Source: an uncultured Lachnospiraceae bacterium
GTDB taxonomy: Bacteria > Bacillota > Clostridia > Lachnospirales > Lachnospiraceae
Reading direction: 5' to 3'
DNA length: 64,000 nt
Assembly: GCA_934293575.1 (NCBI GenBank)
Contig: CAKQYU010000012.1
Coordinates: 5,786-69,785, forward strand
Shown here: in pieces, positions 23,927 to 31,933 of the stretch
Layout: every line of letters begins with the position of its first letter
Numbering within the stretch: position 1 is the first letter of the stretch
Notes under the pieces: model-generated
Seen by the model: only the letters and a program-made list of their open reading frames with translations
Databases searched by the model: none
What the model was told of the DNA's origin: nothing
Program-made: the position numbers and the translations under genes

Positions 23927-24589
23927 CTATAGATATTCCTTCAAAGCCTGTCTGGCGTTTTCTTCTATCTTTCCATCCTTTAAATAGATAATCCGGTCAG
24001 CAATTTTTAAAATTCTTTCCTGATGACTGATAATCAAAATTCCACCATTGATTTCATCCTGCATCTGTTCAAACAAATGAATTAAACTCTGAAAACTCCA
24101 CAAATCAATTCCCGCTTCCGGTTCATCAAAAATTGATAATCTGGCTTTGCGTAAAACAGTCATTGCAATTTCGATACGTTTCATTTCACCGCCGGACAGG
24201 GTGTCATTTAATTCTCTCCGTAAATACTCATCCGGATTCAATCCAACCGCCCGGAGTGCATCATACGCAAGGTGCTTATCTTCCGATGCATTTGCCATAT
24301 CCAGCAAGTCCTTTACCTGCAATCCCTTAAACCGAACCGGCTGCTGAAATGCGTATCCGATTCCTCTTTTGGCTCTTTCATCAATGGATAATTTTGTAAT
24401 ATCTTCTCCATCAAATAAAATTTTACCACTTGTCGGGGTGCACAACCCCATAATAATCTTGGCAAGTGTTGACTTACCACTTCCATTCGGTCCGGTAATT
24501 GCTACAAACTGATTTTCCAATTCCAAATTAATATTTTGCAGAATTTTTTTCCCATCAACTTCATAACAAATGTTCTCTAACTGTAACAT
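23927..24589 (-). CDS. SufC-like ATPase of a minimal Fe-S system
   Basis: Soluble ABC ATPase, 220 aa. Walker A GPNGSGKST (~35-43), signature LSGGEMKRIEIAMTVLRKA, Walker B LSIFDEPEAGIDLWSF and the switch His in ISHQ are complete; no membrane segments. It energises the SufB/D-like partner encoded 9 nt downstream. It leads the operon; promoter TTGGAT, 18 nt, GATAAT at about 24625-24656. RBS is weak and A-rich. Confidence 0.92.
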   Translation of the reverse strand: MLQLENICYEVDGKKILQNINLELENQFVAITGPNGSGKSTLAKIIMGLCTPTSGKILFDGEDITKLSIDERAKRGIGYAFQQPVRFKGLQVKDLLDMANASEDKHLAYDALRAVGLNPDEYLRRELNDTLSGGEMKRIEIAMTVLRKARLSIFDEPEAGIDLWSFQSLIHLFEQMQDEINGGILIISHQERILKIADRIIYLKDGKIEENARQALKEYL

Positions 24590-24608
24590 TTTATTGCCTC
24601 CAACTTAT

Positions 24609-24642
24609 CTTATATATATGTAATTATCCCACTTATATATGT
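24609..24642. promoter_or_regulatory. Direct repeats at the SUF-like operon promoter
   Basis: CTTATATATATGT (24609-24621) and CTTATATATGT (24632-24642) flank the presumed -10 of the sufC-like gene, about two helical turns apart. This is a position and spacing where a regulator such as an Rrf2-type protein could bind; the protein is unknown. Confidence 0.4.
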
Positions 24643-24727
24643 TTTTATCCAATTAATTCTACATGAAGTATCCCAAAAAAGCAACAGGTGACACTCTTTT
24701 GATTTCCTAAATAATTTTTTTTGGTAC

Positions 24728-24775
24728 TTGCACGATAAAATGATGCTTGTTATACTTGTCATGGTTATATAACCA
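24728..24775 (+). promoter_or_regulatory. Promoter and operator of the PurF paralogue
   Basis: TTGCAC (24728-24733), 17 nt, TATACT (24751-24756), then the perfect 14-nt palindrome TGGTTATATAACCA (24762-24775) at the transcription start. A closely similar site, same distance from the -10, occurs at purF (34976-34987). Confidence 0.7.
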
Positions 24776-24809
24776 ATATGTTTTTACATTAAGTTAAGGA
24801 GATACAAAC

Positions 24810-26219
24810 ATGGGTGGATTTTTTGGAGTAGTCGCAAAAGAAGATTGTATGTTTGATTTGTTTTTCGGAACAGATTATCATTCTCATTTAGGAACCAGAC
24901 GTGGTGGTCTTGCCGTTTACGGAGAAAACGGATTCGACCGTGCCATACATAATATTGAAAACGCACCGTTTCGAACCAAGTTCGACAAAGATTTTCATAA
25001 TATGCATGGATACATGGGTATCGGATGCATTTCCGATTATGAGCCACAGCCACTGATTGTACGTTCCCATCACGGAACTTTTGCTATTACAACGGTCAGC
25101 AAGATTAACAATGTCAATGAGATTGTGGAATCGATTTTTTCAAACAACAATACACACTTTTTGGAAATGAGTGGCGGAGATATCAATGCAACCGAATTGG
25201 TTGCAGCAATCATCAATCAAAAAGATAACTTAATTGATGGTATCCACTATGCATTGGAATTAATTGACGGTTCCCTGACATTGATGGTCATGACCCCAAA
25301 AGGGATCTATGCCGCCCGTGATAAATATGGAAGAACCCCTATGGTAATTGGTAAAAAGGAAGATGCTTACTGTCTGACTTTTGAAGATTTTGCTTACCGA
25401 AATCTTGGTTACGAGGATTACAAAGAATTAGGTCCCGGAGAAATCGTTGTTATCGACCAGAAGGGTTGTAAAACTTTAGTTGCTCCCGGCGACAAAATGA
25501 AAATCTGCACCTTCCTCTGGGTATATTACGGTTATCCATCAAGCTCTTACGAAGGTATCAGTGTGGAGCAGATGCGTTATAACTGTGGTGCGGCTTTAGC
25601 AAAACGTGATAATGTAAAACCGGATATTGTAGCCGGTGTACCGGATTCCGGTACCGCCCATGCAGTTGGTTATTCCAATGCATCCGGTATTCCATTTTCA
25701 AGACCATTTATTAAATATACTCCAACCTGGCCAAGATCATTTATGCCAACAATCCAGAGCAAGCGAAATCTGATTGCCAAAATGAAACTGATTGCAGTAC
25801 ATGATTTAATTAAAGATAAGAGTCTGTTATTAATTGATGATTCCATCGTAAGAGGAACACAGTTACGGGAAACCACTGAATTTTTATATCAAAGCGGTGC
25901 AAAAGAAGTTCATATAAGACCTGCCTGTCCACCATTGATTTACGGTTGCAAATACTTAAACTTCTCCCGCTCTTCCTCTGAAATGGACTTAATCACCAGA
26001 CGTGTTATTGCCAAATTGGAAGGCACCGAGGATGTATCCGATGAAATATTACAACAATATGCCGACCCGGATTCTCCAAAATACGACCAGATGGTTGAGG
26101 AAATCAAAAAAGAATTAAACTTTACAACGCTTCGTTACAATCGTTTGGACGATATGCTAGAGGCAGTCGGAATCCCAACAGATCAGCTGTGTACCTACTG
26201 TTGGAACGGAAAAGAATAA
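24810..26219 (+). CDS. PurF-like phosphoribosyltransferase without glutaminase residues
   Basis: A 469-aa protein with the two-domain layout of amidophosphoribosyltransferase. The PRPP site is intact: VAGVPDSGTAHAVGYSNASG and LLLIDDSIVRGTQLRETT (residues ~345-365). The N-terminal Ntn domain starts MGGFFGVV, so the catalytic Cys1 is absent. The Arg of HVRYST and the Asn-Gly of AHNGN are also replaced (GCISD, TTVSK). Cysteines corresponding to the 4Fe-4S site remain (CPPLIYGC, CTYC near the end). It cannot use glutamine in the usual way; ammonia use or another acceptor is possible. The canonical purF is at 33454. RBS AAGGAG. Confidence 0.9.
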   Translation: MGGFFGVVAKEDCMFDLFFGTDYHSHLGTRRGGLAVYGENGFDRAIHNIENAPFRTKFDKDFHNMHGYMGIGCISDYEPQPLIVRSHHGTFAITTVSKINNVNEIVESIFSNNNTHFLEMSGGDINATELVAAIINQKDNLIDGIHYALELIDGSLTLMVMTPKGIYAARDKYGRTPMVIGKKEDAYCLTFEDFAYRNLGYEDYKELGPGEIVVIDQKGCKTLVAPGDKMKICTFLWVYYGYPSSSYEGISVEQMRYNCGAALAKRDNVKPDIVAGVPDSGTAHAVGYSNASGIPFSRPFIKYTPTWPRSFMPTIQSKRNLIAKMKLIAVHDLIKDKSLLLIDDSIVRGTQLRETTEFLYQSGAKEVHIRPACPPLIYGCKYLNFSRSSSEMDLITRRVIAKLEGTEDVSDEILQQYADPDSPKYDQMVEEIKKELNFTTLRYNRLDDMLEAVGIPTDQLCTYCWNGKE

Positions 26220-26225
26220 GTTACG

Positions 26226-26256
26226 ATACACCGGTTTTTATGCCGGTGTATTTTTT
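26226..26256 (+). terminator. Terminator of PurF paralogue gene
   Basis: ATACACCGG / CCGGTGTAT stem, 8-nt loop, T-run at 26251-26256, directly after the stop codon. Confidence 0.88.
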
Positions 26257-26318
26257 ATACATGCACACATTTCATCTATGCGCATACAATAAAACGAAAA
26301 TATCACAAAGGTTATTGT

Positions 26319-27797
26319 ATGAAAAAAAGATTCAAATGTGGAAAGCGGCTTCGGAGACAAATGCTTGGATTAACCGGCGTTCTTGCTATGTTATTATCCT
26401 TAACGGCAACAAACAGCAATGCCAATCCCGATTATTGTGCCTACAATCCAATCGACGCTTCCAAAACCATTGATGCTCCATACCGTTCACAAAATCATTT
26501 TGGTGGAACTACATATGATTCCATCGCATTTGACTTTCACGTTTTTGCGAATGAAGTCGAATTAAACAGCCACACCAACGGCAATATTGCCACCAATATC
26601 CTGCATGCCAACGGACACGGATTTGGAGCAGACGAAAAAAATCATTTAGACAAACGGGAAGATAACTATATCGGAACAGCGGCCTATGACATTTCCAACA
26701 TTGCAAGTTCCGGCTATACTGTTTTAGGTGCTGCTGTTAATACCAATGTAGAGCAGCAGGACAAACGAATCCGAATTGGACATAGTCAAAATGCGCTTGA
26801 TCAGACAACTTCTTCCAAAGTTTATGTGGAAACAACCTCTTCTTCCAAATACATCGATATCCAGAAAGAACTGAATTATCTGGCAGAAATATCAAAAACC
26901 TTATCCTATAAAAACAGTTCGGAAGATGTTGTGGTAACGGATGTATCTTCTGATATCAAAAATATACAGGTAACCAACGCCGGTGGAAACCATTATCTCA
27001 ATTTAAGTGCCTCTGATTTATCCTCAACCGGCAAAAAAACCATTAATATTTCACTCCCGCAAAAAACAACCCTGATTATCAATGTCGATATGCATAATAC
27101 AAATATAGACAGCTTAAAAAATCTTGTTGTCAACTTAAATAACTACACCAACGGTGAAGCAATCGCAAACACCTACTGCGGATTGCTCTGGAACTTGTAT
27201 GACAGTGGTAACCCAAATCGGACTTATACTTCCTGTACCTACACAAATGTTGGCATGAGTGATTATTTCTTCGGAACTATTTTAGCTCCTGCCGCAAATA
27301 TTTCCTACGGTGCAGTAAACGGAAGTATCATTGCCAATAAAACAAAGCAGGCCGGTCAGGAATCCCATCGATTCGACTTTACAGGATATGAAGATCCAAA
27401 TGACGAGCCAACCACGGAAGAACCTTCTTCCGAAACCACTACGGAAACTCCTTCTTCTGAAACCACCACAGAAACTCCTTCTTCCGAAACCACTACGGAA
27501 ACTCCTTCTTCCGAAATTACCACAGAAACTCCTTCTTCTCGAATTACCACGGAAACTCCTTCTTCCGAAATTACTACGGAAATCCGTCGTACCGATATTT
27601 CAACACCGGTATCCACGGAAATCCGTACCACAAAATCACCACAGCCGACAACACAGGTTTATAACGTACCAACACAAACGCAGCACTTTGCAAAAACCGG
27701 AGATGCCGTCAACATCTTCTTAATCAGTATCGTTCTCCTCGGTGCATCCGGTCTTGGTATCTGCTTATATATCTACAAAAAGACAAGCAAAAAATAA
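26319..27797 (+). CDS. Cell-surface protein with choice-of-anchor A domain
   Basis: Wall-associated adhesin-like protein, 492 aa. Signal peptide residues 1-36 (basic start, LTGVLAMLLSLTATNSNA). Residues ~55-350 form a choice-of-anchor A domain (AFDFHVFANEVELNSHTNGNIATN; GTILAPAANISYG). Residues ~360-425 are Thr/Ser/Glu repeats of nine residues (PSSETTTET, six units). The end has FAKTGD, a hydrophobic helix and a KKTSKK tail, a layout like LPxTG sorting signals although the motif is non-canonical. RBS AAAGG is weak. No sortase is encoded in the window. Confidence 0.85.
   Translation: MKKRFKCGKRLRRQMLGLTGVLAMLLSLTATNSNANPDYCAYNPIDASKTIDAPYRSQNHFGGTTYDSIAFDFHVFANEVELNSHTNGNIATNILHANGHGFGADEKNHLDKREDNYIGTAAYDISNIASSGYTVLGAAVNTNVEQQDKRIRIGHSQNALDQTTSSKVYVETTSSSKYIDIQKELNYLAEISKTLSYKNSSEDVVVTDVSSDIKNIQVTNAGGNHYLNLSASDLSSTGKKTINISLPQKTTLIINVDMHNTNIDSLKNLVVNLNNYTNGEAIANTYCGLLWNLYDSGNPNRTYTSCTYTNVGMSDYFFGTILAPAANISYGAVNGSIIANKTKQAGQESHRFDFTGYEDPNDEPTTEEPSSETTTETPSSETTTETPSSETTTETPSSEITTETPSSRITTETPSSEITTEIRRTDISTPVSTEIRTTKSPQPTTQVYNVPTQTQHFAKTGDAVNIFLISIVLLGASGLGICLYIYKKTSKK
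27411..27586 (+). repeat. 27-bp tandem repeats in the surface protein
   Basis: About six copies of a 27-bp unit coding PSSETTTET, with synonymous changes (GAAACT.CCTTCTTC) and three units altered to EITTE or RITTE. They form the extended linker between adhesin domain and wall anchor. Such arrays expand and contract by slippage. Confidence 0.85.
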
Positions 27798-27813
27798 ATA
27801 ACTTTCTTACAAT

Positions 27814-27847
27814 AAAAAATCCGGCAGGCGAACACCTGCCGGATTTT
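27814..27847. terminator. Bidirectional terminator
   Basis: AAAATCCGGCAGG / CCTGCCGGATTTT with a 6-nt loop between the convergent adhesin and symporter genes. Confidence 0.9.
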
Positions 27848-27856
27848 CTCTGTTTC

Positions 27857-29260
27857 TCATTTATGCTTTTCCGCAATTAATATCGGTTGAAATTCCTGTA
27901 TATCCTTTGCAATTTCCTTACTTAACAACAACATACAGATTAAGTTCGGTATTGCCATTAATGCATTTGCAATATCAGAAAAGTTCCAGACAATATCCAA
28001 CGTCTGTGTACATCCTACATAGCATACCAGTGAAAATACAATCCGATAAACCATATTATATTTATGGGTTCCAAAAATATACTCCCATGCCTTTTCACCA
28101 TGGTATTCCCATCCGAGAATTGTTGAAAAAGCAAATAGTGCAATACCGATTGCAACCACCCAGCCTCCGGGCGTTCCCAGTACCGTCTTAAATGCTTCAA
28201 TCGTAAGATCCGAACCCTTTACCAGATTTCCCGCTGCATCGGTCATTCCAAGAACACCGGAAGATGCAATTGCAAGTCCGGTAATCGTACATACAACTAT
28301 GGTATCCCAAAATGTTCCCGTCATATTGATATATGCCTGACGAACCGGATTGTCCGTTGTCGCTGCCGCTGCTGTAATTGCTGCGGAACCCATTCCTGCC
28401 TCATTCGAAAACACACCACGGGCAACACCATATCGCATTGCATTCATCATGGATGCCACAATTGAACCGCACAAACCGCCGCCTACGGCTTTAACGGAAA
28501 ATGCCATTTTAAATATCATGACAATACCGGATGGGATATTGCCAATATTTCCTATAATTACAATCAGACCACAAATTACATAAAAGATTGCCATTAACGG
28601 AACAACCACAGACGATACCTTAGAAATAGACTGGATTCCTCCTACAATAATTATCAAAGCCAGCACTGTGATGATAATTCCGGTTATCCAGGTTGGCACC
28701 TGAAATGTTGTTTGTAATGCACTGGCAATGGAATTTCCCTGTGTCATGTTTCCAATACCGAAAGAAGCAATGACTGCAAAGACTGCAAACAACATACCAA
28801 GAATTGCACCAAAGGTTTTATTTTTCAATCCTTTTTTCATCGTGTACATCGGTCCGCCGGACATCTCGCCCTTTTCATTCACTTCACGGTACTTAATTGC
28901 AAGCATACATTCCGAAAACTTTGAAGTCAATCCAAAACAGGCAGAAATCCACATCCATACCAACGCACCCGGTCCACCGGAAACCATTGCAGTTGCAACA
29001 CCAACGATATTTCCGGTTCCAATCGTCGCCGCTAATGCAGTCGTCAATGCAGAAAACGGTGATACATCACCTTCCCCGCGATTCGTTGTTCTCGCCTCCT
29101 TACTCAATGTACTTTTAATCGCATATCCAAGATTACGCCAAGGCAGAAACCTTGTCCGGATTGTCAGGAAAATTCCGGTTCCAACCAGTAAAACCAACAT
29201 AACCGGTCCCCAGACAAAATCATCCACCATACTTATGATATCTGCTAACTTCATATCCAT
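27857..29260 (-). CDS. Alanine/glycine:cation symporter (AGCS family)
   Basis: Na+-coupled uptake of alanine or glycine, 467 aa with ~11 helices. Diagnostic segments: FSALTTALAATIGTGNIVGVATA (about residues 68-90), GGPGALVWMW, GMGSAAITAAAATTDNPVRQ and WGDTI-like FWDTIVVCTITGLAI. The ATG has GGGAGG upstream. It stands alone, with a terminator on its 3' side. The ~170 bp upstream show no riboswitch. Confidence 0.94.
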   Translation of the reverse strand: MDMKLADIISMVDDFVWGPVMLVLLVGTGIFLTIRTRFLPWRNLGYAIKSTLSKEARTTNRGEGDVSPFSALTTALAATIGTGNIVGVATAMVSGGPGALVWMWISACFGLTSKFSECMLAIKYREVNEKGEMSGGPMYTMKKGLKNKTFGAILGMLFAVFAVIASFGIGNMTQGNSIASALQTTFQVPTWITGIIITVLALIIIVGGIQSISKVSSVVVPLMAIFYVICGLIVIIGNIGNIPSGIVMIFKMAFSVKAVGGGLCGSIVASMMNAMRYGVARGVFSNEAGMGSAAITAAAATTDNPVRQAYINMTGTFWDTIVVCTITGLAIASSGVLGMTDAAGNLVKGSDLTIEAFKTVLGTPGGWVVAIGIALFAFSTILGWEYHGEKAWEYIFGTHKYNMVYRIVFSLVCYVGCTQTLDIVWNFSDIANALMAIPNLICMLLLSKEIAKDIQEFQPILIAEKHK

Positions 29261-29352
29261 TTCCTCCCTTTTCTGTCTTATTTATCCTATGTACAACCTG
29301 TTACATCTATACCACCATGCAGCATTTATCCGTTTCCGATGGGATTATACAT

Positions 29353-29391
29353 AAAAAAATGGAGGATATGCGTTCCCACAACATCCTCCAT
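29353..29391 (-). terminator. Terminator after the methyltransferase-like gene
   Basis: ATGGAGGAT / ATCCTCCAT stem, 15-nt loop, seven-T tail on the minus strand (A29353-29359). Confidence 0.8.
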
Positions 29392-29429
29392 TGGAATACA
29401 TTTACTATACACAAAAACACAGCCATCTG

Positions 29430-30350
29430 TCAAGCTACTTCTTTTGTCCGGTCAATTTGCTGTATTAACATTTCATAATATATTGCTCTTTTTACATCAA
29501 ACGGCCAAAGTAATAGTTTTTCCAAAACTGCAATATCTCTTTTTCTTATATCCGTAATGGCTCCATAAGCACCCTCTATGGCACAATCCGGAACCTCTTT
29601 CATCCGATACAGTTCTTCCGGATGTTCTATCACATCCCATTCGTTCCCTATAATACAGGTTTTCCTTGCCATACGAAGCAAGGTATCATTTACAGCCGGA
29701 ACCAACTGCCGGTTGTATTCCTTCAACAAATTCAGAAACGGAAGTTTGACCTCTTCCTCCTCTTCAAACTGTTCCTGACACAGATAGGACAAAAAGGTCT
29801 GATAAATATATCCATACATTCCCTGTAACTGGCTATGCACCCCAAAACACCATACATAATCATAGGTTCGGTACTCCGGGATTGATTTGTTCCGATACTG
29901 CTCTTTCACACAATCCATAGCATATTTACAAAAGGACTCCGGTGTCATTCTGCCCCCTTCCTCCTGTAAATATCTCTGTAATTTTTCTGCAAAGACTTTA
30001 TAATCTTCATCATAGATTCCGGTCAGTGAAAAAATCTGCGTATCAACTTTAGCCGACTCAATTTTCGGAACCGATGCCTCCATTACTTCACTGTCCATAT
30101 CCATCAATGTAATATGCGAAAAATATGGCAGTAATCTTTGTAAATCCAAGTCATTTAATCTTCCTGCTCCTATAATTGCCAAAGTCGGAAGTGAAATCTC
30201 CTCATACATATGTCTGGTTACATTCAGAGGAATTTCCTCTCCATCCGCTAACCCAATCAAATAATCTGTCAGGGTATTCCGATATGCGGACCAATCCTCA
30301 TATGCGTCTGCCATTATAAAGTTTTTTTTCATTTGTTCATATATACCCAT
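29430..30350 (-). CDS. Protein with methyltransferase-like Rossmann fold, unknown role
   Basis: A 306-aa soluble protein that I cannot name. Residues ~55-85 read LAIIGAGRLNDLDLQRLL then HITLMDMD, the G-loop and acidic second strand of SAM-dependent methyltransferases. The glycine loop is shorter than usual, and later motifs are not clear. Other landmarks are TYDYVWCFGVHSQLQGMYGYIYQTF and IIGNEWDVIEHPEE. A cytoplasmic enzyme is likely. It follows citrate synthase by 29 nt in the same direction, so both may be on one transcript. Substrate unknown. Confidence 0.7.
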   Translation of the reverse strand: MGIYEQMKKNFIMADAYEDWSAYRNTLTDYLIGLADGEEIPLNVTRHMYEEISLPTLAIIGAGRLNDLDLQRLLPYFSHITLMDMDSEVMEASVPKIESAKVDTQIFSLTGIYDEDYKVFAEKLQRYLQEEGGRMTPESFCKYAMDCVKEQYRNKSIPEYRTYDYVWCFGVHSQLQGMYGYIYQTFLSYLCQEQFEEEEEVKLPFLNLLKEYNRQLVPAVNDTLLRMARKTCIIGNEWDVIEHPEELYRMKEVPDCAIEGAYGAITDIRKRDIAVLEKLLLWPFDVKRAIYYEMLIQQIDRTKEVA

Positions 30351-30379
30351 ATGCTCTAATGTCCAATAAACAAATACTC

Positions 30380-31765
30380 TTATCTTTCATCCATTGGAAT
30401 ATATGCTCTGTTTTTCTTAACCGCCTTGTATGCCGGACGAATAATTTTTCCCTGATTGATTAATTCCTCAATTCGGTGTGCACTCCATCCTGCGGTTCTT
30501 GCTACTGCAAATAACGGTGTAAATAATTCCATCGGCAGACCTAACATCTGATATACAAATCCGGAGTAGAAGTCTACATTCGCACTGACACCCTTATAAA
30601 TCTTACGTTCCTGTGCAATCACTTCCGGTGCAAGCCGTTCTACATTGGAATACAACTGATATTCTTTTTCATATCCCTTTTCTACGGATAATTTTTCTAC
30701 GAATCCCTTAAAGACTTTTGCTCTTGGGTCGGAAATGGAATAAACCGCATGTCCCATACCATAAATCAGACCAGCCTTGTCAAATGCTTCTTTATGTAAT
30801 AATTTCTTTAAGTATTCCTTTATCTCTTCATCATTATTCCAGTCTTTTACATTTTCCTTCATATCCGCAAACATCTTGGTTACCTTGATATTGGCACCAC
30901 CATGCTTTGGTCCCTTCAAAGAACCTAAAGAAGCAGCCATAGATGAATATGTATCGGTACCGGAAGAAGTTACAACGTGTGTTGTAAATGTTGAGTTATT
31001 ACCGCCACCATGTTCCGCATGTAATACTAACGCCAAATCCAGAATTCTGGCTTCCAATTCCGAATACTGACTGTCTGCACGCAACACATATAAAAGATTC
31101 TCCGCTGTTGATAATCCCGGTTGCGGTGTATGAATAAACAAACTGTTTCCGTCATGATAATGGCTGTATGCCTGATATCCATATACGGAAAGAAGCGGCA
31201 TAACCGCAATCAACTGCAAGCACTGTCTTAACACGTTCGGAATGGAAGTATCATCTCCCTTTTCATCATATGCGTATAAGGTCAGTACACTTCTTTGTAA
31301 CGTATTCATCATATCCTTACTCGGTGCTTTTAAAATAATATCTCTTACAAAATGCGTCGGCAACGACATACGATAATCGGAAAGGATTTTATTAATTTTC
31401 TCTAATCCCTTTGCATCCGGCAACTGACCAAATAAAAGTAAATATACTGTTTCCTCAAAACCAAATCGTTTCTCATTAATAAAGCCGGCTACAATATCCT
31501 CTACATCAACACCCTGATAATATAACTTACCTTCACATGGAATCAAATCATTATCTTCCACAATATAAGACTGAATCTTAGAAACTTCCGTCAATCCGGC
31601 AAGAACACCCTTACCGTTAATATCTCTAAGACCTCTCTTTACTTCATATTTTGTATAAAGGTCCGAATCAATTCTTAAATTCTCCAAACACAAATTGGAT
31701 AATTCGCTAATCTCTTCTGTAATTTGTGAATAATCGCTTATTCTCTGCTCGTGGTTGTCAAACAT
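30380..31765 (-). CDS. Citrate synthase
   Basis: Condenses acetyl-CoA with oxaloacetate; 461 aa from ATG 31765 (GAAAGGGTGAT upstream; a longer frame has no RBS). Active-site segments are LHAEHGGGNNSTF (His), GMGHAVYSISDPRAKVF (His) and VARTAGWSAHRIEE (Arg), with VDFYSGFVYQMLGLP before the last. An N-terminal extension of ~60 residues precedes the GKGVLAGLT core. This is the ordinary (Si-type) fold; in a fermenter it feeds glutamate synthesis, fitting glnA nearby. The upstream promoter has an extended -10 (TGGTATAAT at 31811-31819). Confidence 0.94.
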   Translation of the reverse strand: MFDNHEQRISDYSQITEEISELSNLCLENLRIDSDLYTKYEVKRGLRDINGKGVLAGLTEVSKIQSYIVEDNDLIPCEGKLYYQGVDVEDIVAGFINEKRFGFEETVYLLLFGQLPDAKGLEKINKILSDYRMSLPTHFVRDIILKAPSKDMMNTLQRSVLTLYAYDEKGDDTSIPNVLRQCLQLIAVMPLLSVYGYQAYSHYHDGNSLFIHTPQPGLSTAENLLYVLRADSQYSELEARILDLALVLHAEHGGGNNSTFTTHVVTSSGTDTYSSMAASLGSLKGPKHGGANIKVTKMFADMKENVKDWNNDEEIKEYLKKLLHKEAFDKAGLIYGMGHAVYSISDPRAKVFKGFVEKLSVEKGYEKEYQLYSNVERLAPEVIAQERKIYKGVSANVDFYSGFVYQMLGLPMELFTPLFAVARTAGWSAHRIEELINQGKIIRPAYKAVKKNRAYIPMDER

Positions 31766-31859
31766 ACAATCACCCTTTCTGAAATTCTTATCAATTTTAC
31801 TCCAGATGATATTATACCATATTTTACCTTGCAATCCCACAAAAAATTTATTTTTATAA

Positions 31860-31900
31860 AAAAATCAAGCCGCCACTACAATTTCCTGTAATGGCGGCTT
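31860..31900 (-). terminator. Terminator of purF-purB
   Basis: AAGCCGCCATTACA / TGTAGTGGCGGCTT stem (one mismatch) with a T-run on the minus strand at 31857-31864, 34 nt after the purB stop. Confidence 0.85.
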
Positions 31901-31933
31901 AATTTTCTGTTTTATTCAAACGGTTTGATATAT

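Noticed and set aside
27411..27586. Repeat array as CRISPR-like
   Set aside because: Units are contiguous, in frame and code for PSSETTTET; no spacers.
27331..27723. Pro/Lys/Leu-rich frame over the surface protein repeats
   Set aside because: Shadow frame of the 27-bp repeats; the adhesin frame has signal peptide, domain and anchor.
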